Assembly: GCA_024516035.1 (NCBI GenBank)
Contig: CM044957.1
Location: forward strand, 18,497,224-18,561,223
Source of the DNA: Bactericera cockerelli
Lineage: Eukaryota > Arthropoda > Insecta > Hemiptera > Triozidae
DNA length: 64,000 nucleotides
Reading direction: 5' to 3'
Part shown: positions 12,165 through 24,930 of the stretch, one piece after another
Position numbering within the stretch: the stretch's first letter is position 1
Layout of the letters: each line of letters starts with the position of its first letter
Made by a program: the position numbers and the translations under genes
Notes under the pieces: model-generated
Seen by the model: only the letters and a program-made list of their open reading frames with translations
Databases searched by the model: none
What the model was told of the DNA's origin: nothing

Positions 12165-15100
12165 TTTTTTTATTCTTTAATTCGAACAAATATAATAATC
12201 TGATTAATGATTATCCATATTTGTGTCATTTTGATTTACCTACGAAGAACTTTGATTTCAATTCAAACTTATTAGCATGAATTAATTGTGTTGGTTGGTG
12301 CAACTGCATTCTAAGTATTAGAGAGATATTATCTGTTAGCCTCTACCTACCCCTCTTTCCTTGTCTGTTCTGCATAATCTAACACGTGCTCAATGCTTCA
12401 AGCATCCAACTCTACACGAGTTCAAAATATTCCACAACACCAAAAAATATCGAGAAAAAAAAAATATAAGGGTTATTATGGTGAGGTCCCACCCGCTTCA
12501 GCGGTGGTGCTGATGGGATATTTGAAATTTCATCTTAAATCAGACCGGCTTGGCTTTGCCCTCAAAAATCCCACACGAAATCCACAAGGGGCTGAATTAT
12601 CGTAAGGGGGGGAAGAGGTAGGAATTTTTTCCCGAAAATATCCCTCAGAAAGATATTTTACTAGTGGCGTTGGGTATTTAAGCGTGTGCTTTATGTAGAT
12701 AAGGAAACCTCGCGTCCTGAAGCGTCCCGACCCGGCCCCGGCTTCTTCGGGAATATAAAACCTGGCTAATCCTGGACTTGGCGCTCCTCTCTCTATCTTT
12801 GCCTTCTCGTCTTTTTCCTCCTCCCTGATATTCTTTCGATTTCTTATTCTTCTCTCTCTGGTATCAATTTTCCACATGATTTGGTTTATCTATCCCGAAC
12901 AATTTTGCTTCCTTCGTCTCACTTCTTCTTCTTTTAATGTCCTCCCTTCCTGTCTCCCCTTGTTTCTTCCCCTCTCCTGTTCCACAAGCCTGACAGTTCT
13001 GTGATGAGCGTCTGTGTTACCTGTCTAATAATAGATTTCCTGTCTCGTACATGAATTTAAAAAGACCTCAATAAATAAATTTACCAAACGTAGTTGCCTA
13101 GTGATTCGCACTGTGGATTTTAAAAAAATATTGTAGTGTGCCCTGGTTGGACTATGAGAAGGAATAGTTTTTCAAAAGATATCCACCATCGTGTGCATGA
13201 GAAATATATCAACAGGTTAGAGATACAATTCCAAAAAAATAGCAACTCAGAGCTGTTGTGGTACAACTGCTAAGAGGCACAGAAAAAGTAATAGAAATGG
13301 ACCAGAAATCAATCTGAGAAGAATATCAAAATCCCAAGAAGATAATGGTCGTATCTACTACCTATTGTTTTGCTCGCATGATTTTGAATTTCATACTGAG
13401 GTGCAGTATGGAAAAACAAAAAGTAGGTGTGTCTTTAAAAGAGAGTTCAAACATAATGATAGGAACTATAATATAAGGTCCCTTAAATACACAACGTGTG
13501 ATCGCTAACGTGGTCAGTTGAACTTTATTAACCGGTATTTTGCTTCTGCTATCTTCACTGACCTTATACGCTCGTTAAGCTTTACTAGCGGGAAATCTTG
13601 GTATTTTCTTTTAACGACCGTTACTCTTACGAATGGGTGCACATCAGCACATTTTGTTTTCGCTATATAAGATGGTGATAAAGAGAAGCATAGAGGATCG
13701 AAGTTTGCCAATAGAGAACAATGAGGATTATTATTATCTCAAACTCGGTCTCGTAGTAATCATGCGATGGTTTCTAGATATTTTTTAATGTAGGTAGGTA
13801 TAAGATCATAATTATCTATCTAGATGATCAAATCAGCAATAATTTTCCGTTCAAAAATTTCACCTTGGCTAGACAGGATTTGAATCTAGCTTTAGATCAA
13901 AAAATATATTTGTATTACCTTTTCACAATAAATGTAGTTATATAATTTTGCAATGTATAATTGTATATACAAGCTGATAACCAATTTGTCTTGCACCCCA
14001 AGACCTGACACTGACAGTCAAGAGCCTTCTTGAAAATGCTCTTCCCAAAGTTCAAAATAATAAGGATATCGATAGCAAATAATAGTATCTCTCTTTTTCA
14101 TTTTTTCTCTCTCTCTTTCTCCTCTCTTTTCTATCTTTCTTATCCTGCCTCCTCTTTTTCTTATTTATCATTCCTGCTCCTTTACTCCAGTAGTTCTCCA
14201 GCCGTCCTCTTTTTCTTCTATGATCCTTCCTATTATTATTTTCTTCAATATAATATATCTTCTAACCTTTCGGTCAGTGTCTCCTTTTCTCTCCCCTCCA
14301 TCTATCTATGCCTCCTTCCTCTCACCATCTTCCTACATCTATTAACAATACCCTCTTCTTTCTTCCTGTCTCTTGCTTTGCTAACCAAGATTCGACCTTT
14401 TACCATGAACAAGTGCCGCAGTACCAAGAAGAGTCACACTTACAGGGTGGCGGTTCCGTGAACCGTAGACCTCAATCACATTTATTTGATTTACAACATC
14501 ATGGACATCATGGTATCTAGTATCTGGACACCAAAACCATTCAGCATTCAATATTTCTATAATAGTTTCAAATAATATTAAATCTCTCGTGGCCAATTTT
14601 TTTTTCCTCTTGATTCTTGAAGTTAAATTAAAGTTAAATAAAAACACCAGTTATTTTCATCTGATCACTCAAGTTTAGTAACTTCCAGCGTGGTTAGAAA
14701 TGTTAGAAAATGGTACTCGTTCTGGTTTAGAATACATCCGTTGCCAACATGCATGTTTAGCTAGCTGTTGCCGGCCCTACTCAGTCTGGGTGTAGTTAAT
14801 TTTAGTAGCTGGGTTGTTTTCACAGCAAATAGTCTTGATATGAACCCCGTCTTGATCTAACCATGTAGTTGAAAGTGACGTTATACAAAAAAAAAAAAAA
14901 AACAGAATATAAACATAGTTCTGTGTTACACCTACCACCCTATATACGTATAGGTAGCGTCATACTCAAGAATGTCTCGTGTCACACACATCTCAAGTAT
15001 TGACTGGAGCACTTGAGCTTGACATAAGTCAAGCACATACCTTTCCGTCCAAACCTGAAAATAATACTGATATTGCTGATTACCAAATGTGCTACCTAGT

Positions 15101-15360
15101 CGTCGATGCTCTGGTGAGTAGGTGTTATTTCACTCGGCCTTTCTTGACCACAGCATACAGCATATATACTGTGTGAACTGATGTTTAAAATATCATACAT
15201 ATACCTACATGAAGGCACCCAGTATGTAGTAAAGCAATGATACATAATATACCTAATTGTAATTACCTACTTAGTTTTATTATGTAAGTACGAGAAGTAA
15301 GGATAGATTTCAAATAAAATTGGCGATAATATCATTATGAGACCGGTTTAAAATATTCAT
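12165..15360. other. Non-coding region with pyrimidine-rich tract
   Basis: No host gene was recognised. About 14,090-14,400 is strongly CT-rich, and the 143-codon frame across it (14,030-14,461) is low-complexity Ser/Leu/Phe with no domain. A 3' portion of the 5S-SINE family lies at about 14,765-14,900 (+), ending in a poly-A run. Confidence 0.45.
14765..14900 (+). repeat. 5S-derived SINE, 3' body fragment
   Basis: It contains GCCGGCCCTACTCAGTCTGG, GTAGCTGGGTTG, and GTTGAAAGTGACGTTATAC followed by a long A run: the body and tail of the family without the 5S-like head. Confidence 0.6.
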
Positions 15361-15369
15361 TTTGTAGTA

Positions 15370-17044
15370 TACAGGGTGTCCCGTATACAGATGCAAATAT
15401 TTTGAGGGTAGGTTCAGTCCACCGTGGACTATCATATAGGCGATACTTGCAGTGGGGCATTTTGCTTCGTTAAAGAGTTATGGCCAAATCACTGTTTCTC
15501 TCACAGGTCTAGTGGTCACTTGGATCGATGCACGTTTTTAAAGAAATGATAGCCAGTAGATAAGTTTTGACTTCATGTATGGATAGTCATGCATATTTCC
15601 CTGCAAATGCAGTTGGTAGCATAAAAAAATATTGAAAGACCAGAGAGATATTTAATCATAAGTTCAATATTTTTCTAAAATTCGATTTTTCCCTTTTTTC
15701 CCTTTCGTGAATTTAGAGTACTTCTACAATTGCAATTCTGCGTATCACCAGGTAAAAAAATACCTTTTGCTATGTTGTTTCAATAAATTCAAAGTTCTTT
15801 CATACGCGTGAAGGAACGAATGAGATACGCCTTTCTAAACGGCACCCGAAGGAGAGAAACACATCTTTCAAATTTTGGATCTAGGCGCTATTGCATTTTG
15901 AAGAACACTCGATGCCTGAAGCGGTCTGTGTGACCATTTTTGTGCCAACTGCAAGTTTAGTTATAAATGAAAATTTTCTGAGTACAAATACATAGTTCTA
16001 GTAACCAACTATATCAATCAGATCAAATAGTTAAAATAACAAGGCGATCGATTTGTTCGGTGGAAGAGAAAGCCACAAGCTTTAACCTCACCTTTGGTTC
16101 GCTACATATTCTTTTGGGTTATTCTCATTTCATGTCCTGTGTTGCAGAATGTATCATGTAGTTTATCAATAAAGTATTAATAATAATAACCTAAAGGTTG
16201 GATGTTCGAGATTTACCCAAGGTTAATTTTCGGCACTTTTTTGTTATGTTTTTGATATCGCGATTGTGATAAACACAAAAATAATATTTTTAATTTTACT
16301 TCTAAAAATAAAATCACAATTTTTGTTGTTAGCGCAGAGTCTTTCTCCATGTGTATTCTTTGTCCATAATTACACCAGTGGTTGCTGTTTTCGTTGCAGC
16401 TTCTCTCATTTTTCCTCACGATAACCCTGTGACCACGTAACCCCACGTGAATGATCAATTTCCTTGTGTTAAACATCCCAGAGCAGTGTATTTATACCTC
16501 AAATTACGCGCCAAATCTGTTAAAATTCAGACAACTTTGAATTTTCCATCATGATTCAGAAATGTTTTTTGAGCTTTGTGTGTACTGCGTTCCATGATCT
16601 TTAAAGTAAAATAAATGAGCTTTCTTTTTTCTAAAACTAAACATAATAGGGTATTTTTTTAACTAGTGATACGCAGAATTGCAATTGTAGAAGTACTTTT
16701 AATTCACGAAAGGGAGAAAAGGGAAAAATCAAATTTTAGAAAAGTATTGAACTTATGATTAAATATCTCTCTGGTCTTTCAATATTTTTTCATGCAACCA
16801 ACTCCATTTGAAGGGCAATATGCATGACTATCCATAAATGAAGTCAAAAATTACTTACTTGCTATCATTTCTTTAAAAACGTGCATCGATCCAAGTGACC
16901 TCTAGACCTGTGGGAAAAACAGGGATTTGGCCATAACTCTTTAACGAAGCAAAATGCCCCACTGTAAGTTTCGCTCATATTATAGTCCACGGTGGGCTGA
17001 ACCTACCCTCAAAATATTTGCATCTGTATACGGGACACCCTGTA
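15370..17044. mobile_element. Foldback element with ~380-bp inverted arms (TACAGGGTGTCCC ends)
   Basis: The left arm starts TACAGGGTGTCCCGTATACA at 15,370. Its inverted copy ends at 17,044, and each arm runs about 380 bp (to about 15,750 and from about 16,663) with only scattered differences. TA flanks both ends, as expected for a TA-targeting Tc1/mariner-type element. The roughly 900-bp centre has no transposase, so the element is non-autonomous. A fragment resembling the tRNA-SINE 3' end sits in the centre near 16,250. Confidence 0.85.
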
Positions 17045-17394
17045 TAGTGTAAAATGTTTAGAGACTAGTAGCACAAAGACGATCGATCCTGTTCAGTTGT
17101 AGAGACACATCCACTGACTACAAATATAATGTTGTGCATTGCATAAGTAAACATATTTCACGGCGCACCTAAAAACGGCCCACAAAGAATTAGGTCAAGT
17201 ACCTTTACTTACATTTATGTTTTCCAATAGCCTAATCTGGTACTTGGTTTGCTACAAAGGAACATGAAACGGTTTTCATGTACACATATAATACAGACTG
17301 AATGAAAAGTTCCGGAACGATTTTTTTATCATTTTAACGGGTAACATTTTAATTTTGCCCAATTTTTAGAGAAATCAAAATTTCTACAGGGTAT

Positions 17395-17910
17395 CCCAAA
17401 GGTAGTGAAATAGGCACGAACTTTCTCTTTTTAAATGGAACTCCCTATTTTTCATTTAATACTTCAAATCTACGTTGAATTTGACAGATAATTTTTGATC
17501 CCTCACTCGTAACTTTGATCAAACGTATCTTCGATGAAGCCCGCGAAATCATAGACTTTTCTTCGGGATAAAAGTATTGAAACCCAGAGTTTGATACATC
17601 AAATCAGTGTAATTTTTCATGCTAAATCACGTTAATTTCTCAATATTAATTTTACACATCTGTTCATACAGATCGTGATCAAACTGTTGTGCTCCAAGAA
17701 TGTCGCTCGAACATTAGCTGTAGGACCGGACGTGTCAAATATAGAAAACCAATTCTACCAAGCTACTTAACATGAAAAACCACACTGATTTGATGTATAT
17801 TACTCTAGGTTTTAACACATTTATGCAGAAGAAAAGTCCATAATTCCGCGGTGTTGGTCAAAGATCCGTTTGATCAAAGTATCGAGTAATGGACAAACTT
17901 CCGTACCTTA
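17395..17910. mobile_element. Degenerate foldback element
   Basis: It starts TACAGGGTATCCC at 17,395. An imperfect inverted pair lies at about 17,494-17,630 and 17,770-17,900: ACTTTGATCAAACG, GACTTTTCTTC and ACATCAAATCAGTGT recur inverted. The right terminus cannot be recognised. By its start it belongs with the other TACAGGGT foldbacks, but it is older. Confidence 0.6.
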
Positions 17911-18468
17911 ATCAAATCGAGTACTGTAGCTCGATTATAATCAATAATGATTATTTTGATATTTTATTTTGACTGGGACAAGTAGTCATTCCATCTATTA
18001 TTCTGCTTTTAAAATTCTTCTAATTGCATCACACTGTTTATTACGTCGTAAATTTTATGAGAATTATTAACAATGGTCATGGTCAAATAAGTAGGTATGT
18101 ACTATAATATACGCAAAAATACAAGGCTCGCATTACGGACGGATGAAATAAAGAAAGAAGCTATTTTTCAAATACGAGCATACAAACAATATCCATAATT
18201 ATGTTACATTGAAACAGAGCCAAAAAATAGTCAAACGGGAAAAATGAAAGGAATAAGGAGAGACGCGAAAAGGTGATAATCAAATAATGAATTTACCGTG
18301 ATTAAAAAATAATAATATGCCAATTTTTATTTACCTACTAAAATAGTAAAGAGAAAGGGAGATAGAGCAATCAAAGGGGAAGAGAGAGAGAGAAAGGTTA
18401 GAAAAAGGAACGAAAAGAGCAGACTTGTAGCTTTTCCTCGGTTCTGTTATACGTTAGGTTACATAATT

Positions 18469-18469
<1 letters not shown>

Positions 18470-18500
<31 letters not shown>

Positions 18501-18840
18501 ACTTTCATTCTAGTAACATTTCAAATGGAATTTATTAATAAAATGGGGGCCTTATTGTTTTTCAACTTCCCGAACATATTTCATTTTAATGATCGAAAAA
18601 AATGTTTCACTACGTACATTTCATCTCTCTTTTTTCACTCCCTATCTCATATTCCTCTCTCTCTCTCTCTCTCTCTTTCTCTCTTCTTCCTTTTAATTTA
18701 TCTCTGTTAACCTCTCCCTCTCTACATCTCTAGAATGTCCTTTTCTCTCCCCTTTATCTCTGCTTCTTGCCTATATTATGTAGGTACGTCTCTCCTTCCT
18801 ATCTCTCTCTTTCTCTCTCTTCTCTCTCTCTCTCTCTTTA
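18470..18840. repeat. Cluster of (CT)n microsatellites
   Basis: Three or more runs of TC dinucleotides (around 18,470-18,500, 18,655-18,690 and 18,800-18,838) lie in a pyrimidine-rich stretch. Overlapping low-complexity reading frames across it (18,525-19,132) are not convincing genes. Confidence 0.85.
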
Positions 18841-21067
18841 TTCCTCTTCTATTACACTCTCCAGTAATTTCTCTGGAAAACATGAAACGCTTATTTTGCT
18901 CCTCATTCTATTTTGTAATATGAGTCCAGAGTTTTTTTTTCTCTATTCATTCAAAAAATTGCACTCCCCATATTTCAGTTCTGAAGGTACCGACGAAAAA
19001 TTGTTTGTTCTGTACGAGAGACAAATGACTTTCTCATGGAACTTTACAAATAAGTTAGCTATTATATTTGTGGTAATCGTATATCTCAAAAATGGCTTCA
19101 ACGGCGCGAACGACCTGCCCCAGCAGAGTTAAAGCGCCTAAAAGGAAAAAAAAATAGCTTGGATTTTTTCTAAGTAGCATGGAATAAAAAATCTTTTAAA
19201 ATTTTACCTCATATAAAGCTTTTAAAAATTGTAGCGCTCTTGAGATAAAAGCAAAAATCGGAAAATTAGACTTATTTTCACCTCCTTTGAACCTACTTCA
19301 CTGCGTCGCCTCTCACGCACTCTACAACTTATCTCTTAAATTTTATAGGTTGTACATAAATTAAAGAGGACGAATTTTCATTTTCCTGAATGATACTATT
19401 GTAGACTTGGAAGAAAATTTTAAGGAATTTTTATTAGAATTTCTGACCTCCAAGAGCGGAGAAAATATGAGCCTCGATATCCGTGAGGCTCACTCTACCT
19501 AGGCTAGGCCTTGTTATTGTGAGGCGTGAATTATAACCTGCGCACCACTTCAATATAATCTAGTAATTGCTTTTTGAGCCTACTTTCTCTTTTTTGTCTC
19601 TCTCTCTCCCTCTGTCCCTCTCTCGTTCCTTCTCTTTTCTCAGTAAAAGTTCTCCTCGAGTGTCCTTTTTATATAATAATAATAATAATAATAATTTCTA
19701 TCTTTCATAAAAAAAGAATTCATATAAAAAGGCTCATATAGAGGAAAGAATTTTCATCTTTCAACATTTATTTTCATTTGCTATAATATGCAAAGATTTT
19801 TTTGTTGTTGTTGTTGTTGTAATATACATAAGTGTTTTCTGGGTGACATGTAGTGTTTGTAAAACTGTGACCACCTCCTAATATAGGATGTAGGAGTTTC
19901 CTTGTATGAGAAAATGTTACAGTATAAGTAAAGATATATTATACAATACAATATTTAATTTGTGGGCAGCATTGTGAGTAACAAGAGAAGATAAAAAAAA
20001 AAACTTGTGGCCTTATAGCTACTATTCACTGAGTAGGTACTCAGTGTGAGTTGCTCCAACCATTGCTTAGCAAATGTAAGTAATATTGTACTATAGTGGC
20101 TGAAACAAAGTGACGTGTAACCTTTAAACCAAACACACGTGGGGTTCATGTTGGAATATTTCAAATAACAATCTCCACACTTAGCAACTCCATTGAAATT
20201 TGAAACTCGGATGGATACAAGACTTCATTGGAACTCAGAAACTTCATTATTTCCGCCTCATCTCTCCCATGTAATCCTCTATCTATTATTACTCTCAAAA
20301 GACCATTACGTACACTGAACATGAAACATTACAATACCACAATCTCTCTAGTTCCACCACAAAAGCTACTAATGTTCCCACTACATCGATGACCATCATA
20401 TAAAATGTTCGATATACGGATGGGATATCGCATATTGCCCTCAGCATAAGAGCATTTATCCACTCATCAAATACCCATCAATATAGGAGAGCGCACAGGG
20501 GGCCAGCAGTGTATACCACTCGGAGAGTGCTTCAAGTGCAATCTGTTTTGAATTACCCTCGTTCTTAGGGGCGGGCGCAAGAGGGCTGCAGCGATCATAG
20601 TTCTACCAAATTTCCGAGTTCAATATATTATAGCAGGGCCAAAATACATGAGGACGATTGTTATTTCAGCAGAAAGTTATTTATATAGAAAAGCAAATTT
20701 TTTTGTGTAAAATTATGCAAAACCTTAGATATTGGTGAATACTCATGTAAAGAAGACAGGAAATAACCAAGGGCAGAAATTCCATGAAAATGACAATTCA
20801 ATAATGACCGAGGATTATTTTAATTGCAAAAGTACTAACTGAAACCGGGCATTTAGTCGCCGTTTAGGTTTTTGCCCGTGGCAGGCATCCTATTAGGATT
20901 TTTTAAATTCTTTTCTAAATGCGCACCTACTTGTACCAAAATTAGACCCTGTGCCAAATGTAGAGTCATTTAGCGAAACTTTTGGGAGCTGCGTTCAATA
21001 TGAGACAATTAGTGAAAATTGATTTTATTTTTAAGATAGGTAGGTACCTAATTTAAAAAAAAAAATC

Positions 21068-21144
21068 CTGCCCCGCTGGGATCCGAACCCAGGTCACCAT
21101 GCGTACAATGCCTAGCGCGCTAACTCACTCTGCCACGGTGACTA
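21068..21144 (-). repeat. tRNA-derived SINE head
   Basis: On the minus strand it reads GTCACCGTGGCAGAGTGAGT, TAGCGCGCTAGGCATTG and CTGGGTTCGGATCCC, giving A-box-like and B-box-like segments. Related copies lie at 28,890-29,036, 38,776-38,935 and 39,720-39,769. Confidence 0.65.
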
Positions 21145-21279
21145 CTGATATGACCATGCAGTTGAAAGCGATGTTAAATTTTTGTTTAAAAAAACGCTTG
21201 CATACGAGTCTGCAACCATTGGGACATTTTCATCTTTACTATTCAAGGTCCAAAACCCAACTGACCAAATTTCGTATTG

Positions 21280-21435
21280 TGCGCATGACACATACCTTCT
21301 CTCTTCTCTCCCTCTACAATTCAATACTTCGCCATTGTGCCCATGACACAAACTTTCCCTCTTCTCTCCCTTTACAATTCAATATTTCGTTACATAATTT
21401 CGTTACATAATTTCGTTACATAATTTCGTCACATA
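21280..21435. repeat. Tandem duplication (~66 bp) and 15-bp short tandem repeat
   Basis: A unit of about 66 bp (TTGTGCGCATGACACA, CTTCTCTCCCT, ACAATTCAATA) is present twice. It is followed by four copies of a 15-base unit of the form TTTCGTTACATAA. Confidence 0.75.
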
Positions 21436-24400
21436 ATTTTGGTTATGTGCCAGAGCAAAGACATGAAAATGTCAAAAAATCTTCTAAATTTAAAAACCTA
21501 GGTACCTCCTTTTTTAAAATATCCCATTAGGTGTTAAGTGGTAGAAAATGTTAGGTAGGTGGTAGAAAATGCTTTGAGCATTAACCTCGCGTGGTAGTTA
21601 CCTTCCACTAAAGAGTATTATTATCATTTGAAAGATAAAAATGAGTAACTTGCACATTTATAAGACATCATTGAGTATTTTCAATGATACTACTTGACTG
21701 TTTCTCGTGGTGCTATTTAGAAACTTTTCCCGCTTTTGTATGTTTAATACTTCTTACTTACATTATTTCCTCAAACGTATTTCATATTGTTTCTTCATTC
21801 TATTATTTAATGTGGCAACAAGAACCACAAAAGTTTTTGAAAGGGAGAAAATTAACCTCTTCCAGACCAAAACTTATCTCTCCAGTACCCTTAGAACTTT
21901 AGATACAATAATGGATTACCTACATAAAATAATTAACAAATGTACTGTAACAGATTGTACCTAAAATCGAATAGAAAAAAAAATAGCCTTACTATCGAAA
22001 ATATTCAATTAAACAAAAAATTAGTCCATACATGTTGGAAAGACTAACTTTTACTCCGAATAGCATTAGTTTTGCAATCTAAAACAATACGCAAAATCTA
22101 GACTTAGCACCACATAGGTATTACAAAAACGTCTACTAATTCCGCCCTTAAAGTACCTAACCCAGACTAAGACAATACATACATACCAAAATAATCAGTT
22201 ATGGCCAGTTCCAAATAAAACTTAATTAAAAAATACAAATCTTTCATTACTTAAAAAAACTAGGAATAAGGTATATACATAAGTTTAATAACCTAGTGTC
22301 AAAAACGGACAATTTTTGTCCTCACCATGGTAAAAACCAGGTTGGGGAGTGTTGATGTTAAGCGTAAAAAATATCATCTGAGAAACAACAGTGTTTAAAG
22401 TCTCAACAAAAAAAGAAAAAAGAAATTTGCATTCATGAATGAAAAACTTACAAATCGAAATCCTCTCACTGATTGATTGAAGATTTCTCTCGCTTTCTCT
22501 AAGTGGAATATGGGTAAAAGGATTTTCTTAAATTCCAAATAGAATGCCAATCATAGACAAAAACCTTTGCAGTGACGAAGTGTTGGGGTTGAGCTAATGT
22601 TATTATACAGGAAATAAGCAGGAAAGTAAGCTGCGATCATAGTACCCGAGGAATCCTTGCATGAACAAAGCAGAATATATGCACTTGTCTGTGCAAATTA
22701 ACGCCAGAGGGTCCGAAGTTCTTGATGTGTTCTCAAAACAACGCAAAAGTTAGAGGGTCACAAAGGCCCTTGTTCATTTCAAAATATCCACTCATGCATT
22801 TTCTGTGCTTCTATTTTCTACCTGTGTGTCTTGAAAAGCTTTGAGCAAACTTTGAGGTAGACTACAGAAGATTTTCTTTTTCCATCTTGAAGAGAGGTAG
22901 GTATACAACAAAACAAAAGTATTGAGCTAACCCGACCGAGGGTTTGTTGTCTTTATCTCCGATAGCTTGATTGTGTGCAATGTGCATAGAAGGACAGAAG
23001 TCAATAGTAGTAATTATTATAATACTTAAATAAATTGTAGTAATATTTCTTATGAGCGCCGTTGATCTTTTTCAAGTATGCAACGTGCAGTATTTATATA
23101 AATACTGTCTGTATGTTCTTTTAACTGCCAGAAAAGAGATTTCTGTGACTTTTCACACCATTCATCCCAGGAGTTGTGATCAACTAGTCAGTCCTCTAGT
23201 CCAGAGGTAAAGATTATAACTATACAATAATAATAAAAAAAAAAACTTAATAAAAATACCGAACAAGTAAGTGTTGTTCGTTTATTAAAACTAGAATTTC
23301 ATACCATGTTTTTCAAAAAGAAAAAAAAAGTGGTAGTTTTGTAATACTTTTTGTTTCACGCAATGAAAAGCATAGAATATGACATGAATCTTCTAACGTT
23401 TTTGAGATTGTAACTTAAACTCTACATGTTAAAACGTTGGGAACCATAAAACTTGGCAGAATGTGAGCCGTATAGATTGTGAGATGTGTTCTCAGTCGTG
23501 ATAAGTGGCGTTCTCAACATTAGCTGCATCTGTTATCTAGGCAGGGTTTCCAAAACTGAGTAATTTTATTTACCAAACTTTCTCTCAGATAGAGAGGAAT
23601 GAAGATTTACTTTTTCAGCGAGATATTTGATGGTACAGTGTAAATGGGGCAGTGTTTAATTTAGCAGGAACCAACATTACCAACTTTACTGTGTACAGAT
23701 TAGGAACTGTGTATAGATTTAGCTCTTAACAAATGTGTGTAGATTAACTGTGTTCAGTAACTGTAGTGTGTACCTGTACAGATTAGCAAAAAGCGAATGG
23801 TTATAAATTCTCTTCTGATTTTTAACATAGGGTAATTTATTGGGCATGTTAATTTATATAACATGCCCAATAAAGTAAACGTTATGAGTACCACGATCAC
23901 CTACCTAGTCTTGCAAAATTTGTTTCAAGTGCAAAGCTTTACAAAGTGTCAAGAGGAAGTATTTTATCTTTTTTTCTCTTGTGGTTAGAATTGGTACTAA
24001 AAAGTATGCATGTTCAAAACTTTAGAAGTGCCAATATTTACCTAACAGCGATGTCATACTTATTTTTGATGTTTTCATGTTCGTAATATAATACCATGTC
24101 AGGGGTGCACCCCTGGTATTTTTTACTAATCTGATTCTCATTTTAAAATAAATCCGAGCCTACATCTTAATTTCAAAACCAATTTTGTTTGATGTTTTTT
24201 GCCTTAGATCTGAGATTTTTAAGAAAAATCTTTATTATTTTGTCCGTCTTGAATTTGTATAAGCTCGTTTATGCGGCCTGTTGCCTGTTGAAAATTCAAT
24301 TATTCGACTGGTATGCATGCCGTTTGCTTGACGGTGAGTTCATGCACAATTGCACAGTTGTCAGTCTTTGAATAATCATGCAATACAAGGGTAAAGTTTT

Positions 24401-24930
24401 GTTTATTGAATAACCGAAAGTACGGAAAAACCAACCGAATAAGTTGTTTTATTTCCTCATTATTTCTCTCTCTGTATCTAATATTTTTTATTTTTGACAT
24501 AGCGTGAGAATTGACAGGCATACATGCCATGCCCAAGCATGACATGCATGCATGCATGTACTTGTGTGGGAGACAGAAATGTCAGAATAGACTGAGAACC
24601 CTCAGTCAACGGCACGTAGACAAGTGTGAAGACACGTACAGAGAACAGAGAACAGTTTTCCAAGAGTTTCAGAGCAAAGCGTATGGTAAAGAAATAAGAG
24701 GAGGTGCCCTCAACTACTGAACGACGTTATAATTTTAGTTTGACTCGGAGGGACCTTTCGATTTCAAAGGATTCTTTTTACTTATGGAAGAAAGGCAGAA
24801 TAATAATAACTATAGTCATAGGTACTGAAGTAAAACTCGACTCTTGATACTGCGCCATTAGTCCTAGGTAATTAGGAGAAAATATCTTAGAAAATGACAC
24901 AAACTATTTAACTTTTCATCTTATAATATA

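Larger units (their letters stand above)
17911..24930. other. Non-coding region with microsatellites and repeat fragments
   Basis: No host gene was recognised. It holds CT microsatellites (18,470-18,840), an ATA run near 19,675, a GTT run near 19,803, a tRNA-type SINE head (about 21,068-21,144) followed by a 5S-SINE tail, and a local duplication plus short tandem array (21,280-21,435). The many short frames are Leu/Ser/Phe-rich by-products of this composition. Confidence 0.45.

Noticed and set aside
14030..14461. 143-codon frame rich in Ser, Leu, Phe and Tyr
   Set aside because: It runs along a CT-rich simple-sequence tract, and its composition explains both the openness and the apparent hydrophobicity.
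18525..19132. Overlapping hydrophobic frames that look like membrane proteins
   Set aside because: Translation of (CT)n microsatellites gives Ser-Leu repeats in any frame; there is no conserved feature.
21068..21410. 103-codon plus-strand frame at 21,099-21,410
   Set aside because: Its 5' half is a tRNA-type SINE plus 5S-SINE tail and its 3' half a tandem duplication, so it is repeat-derived.
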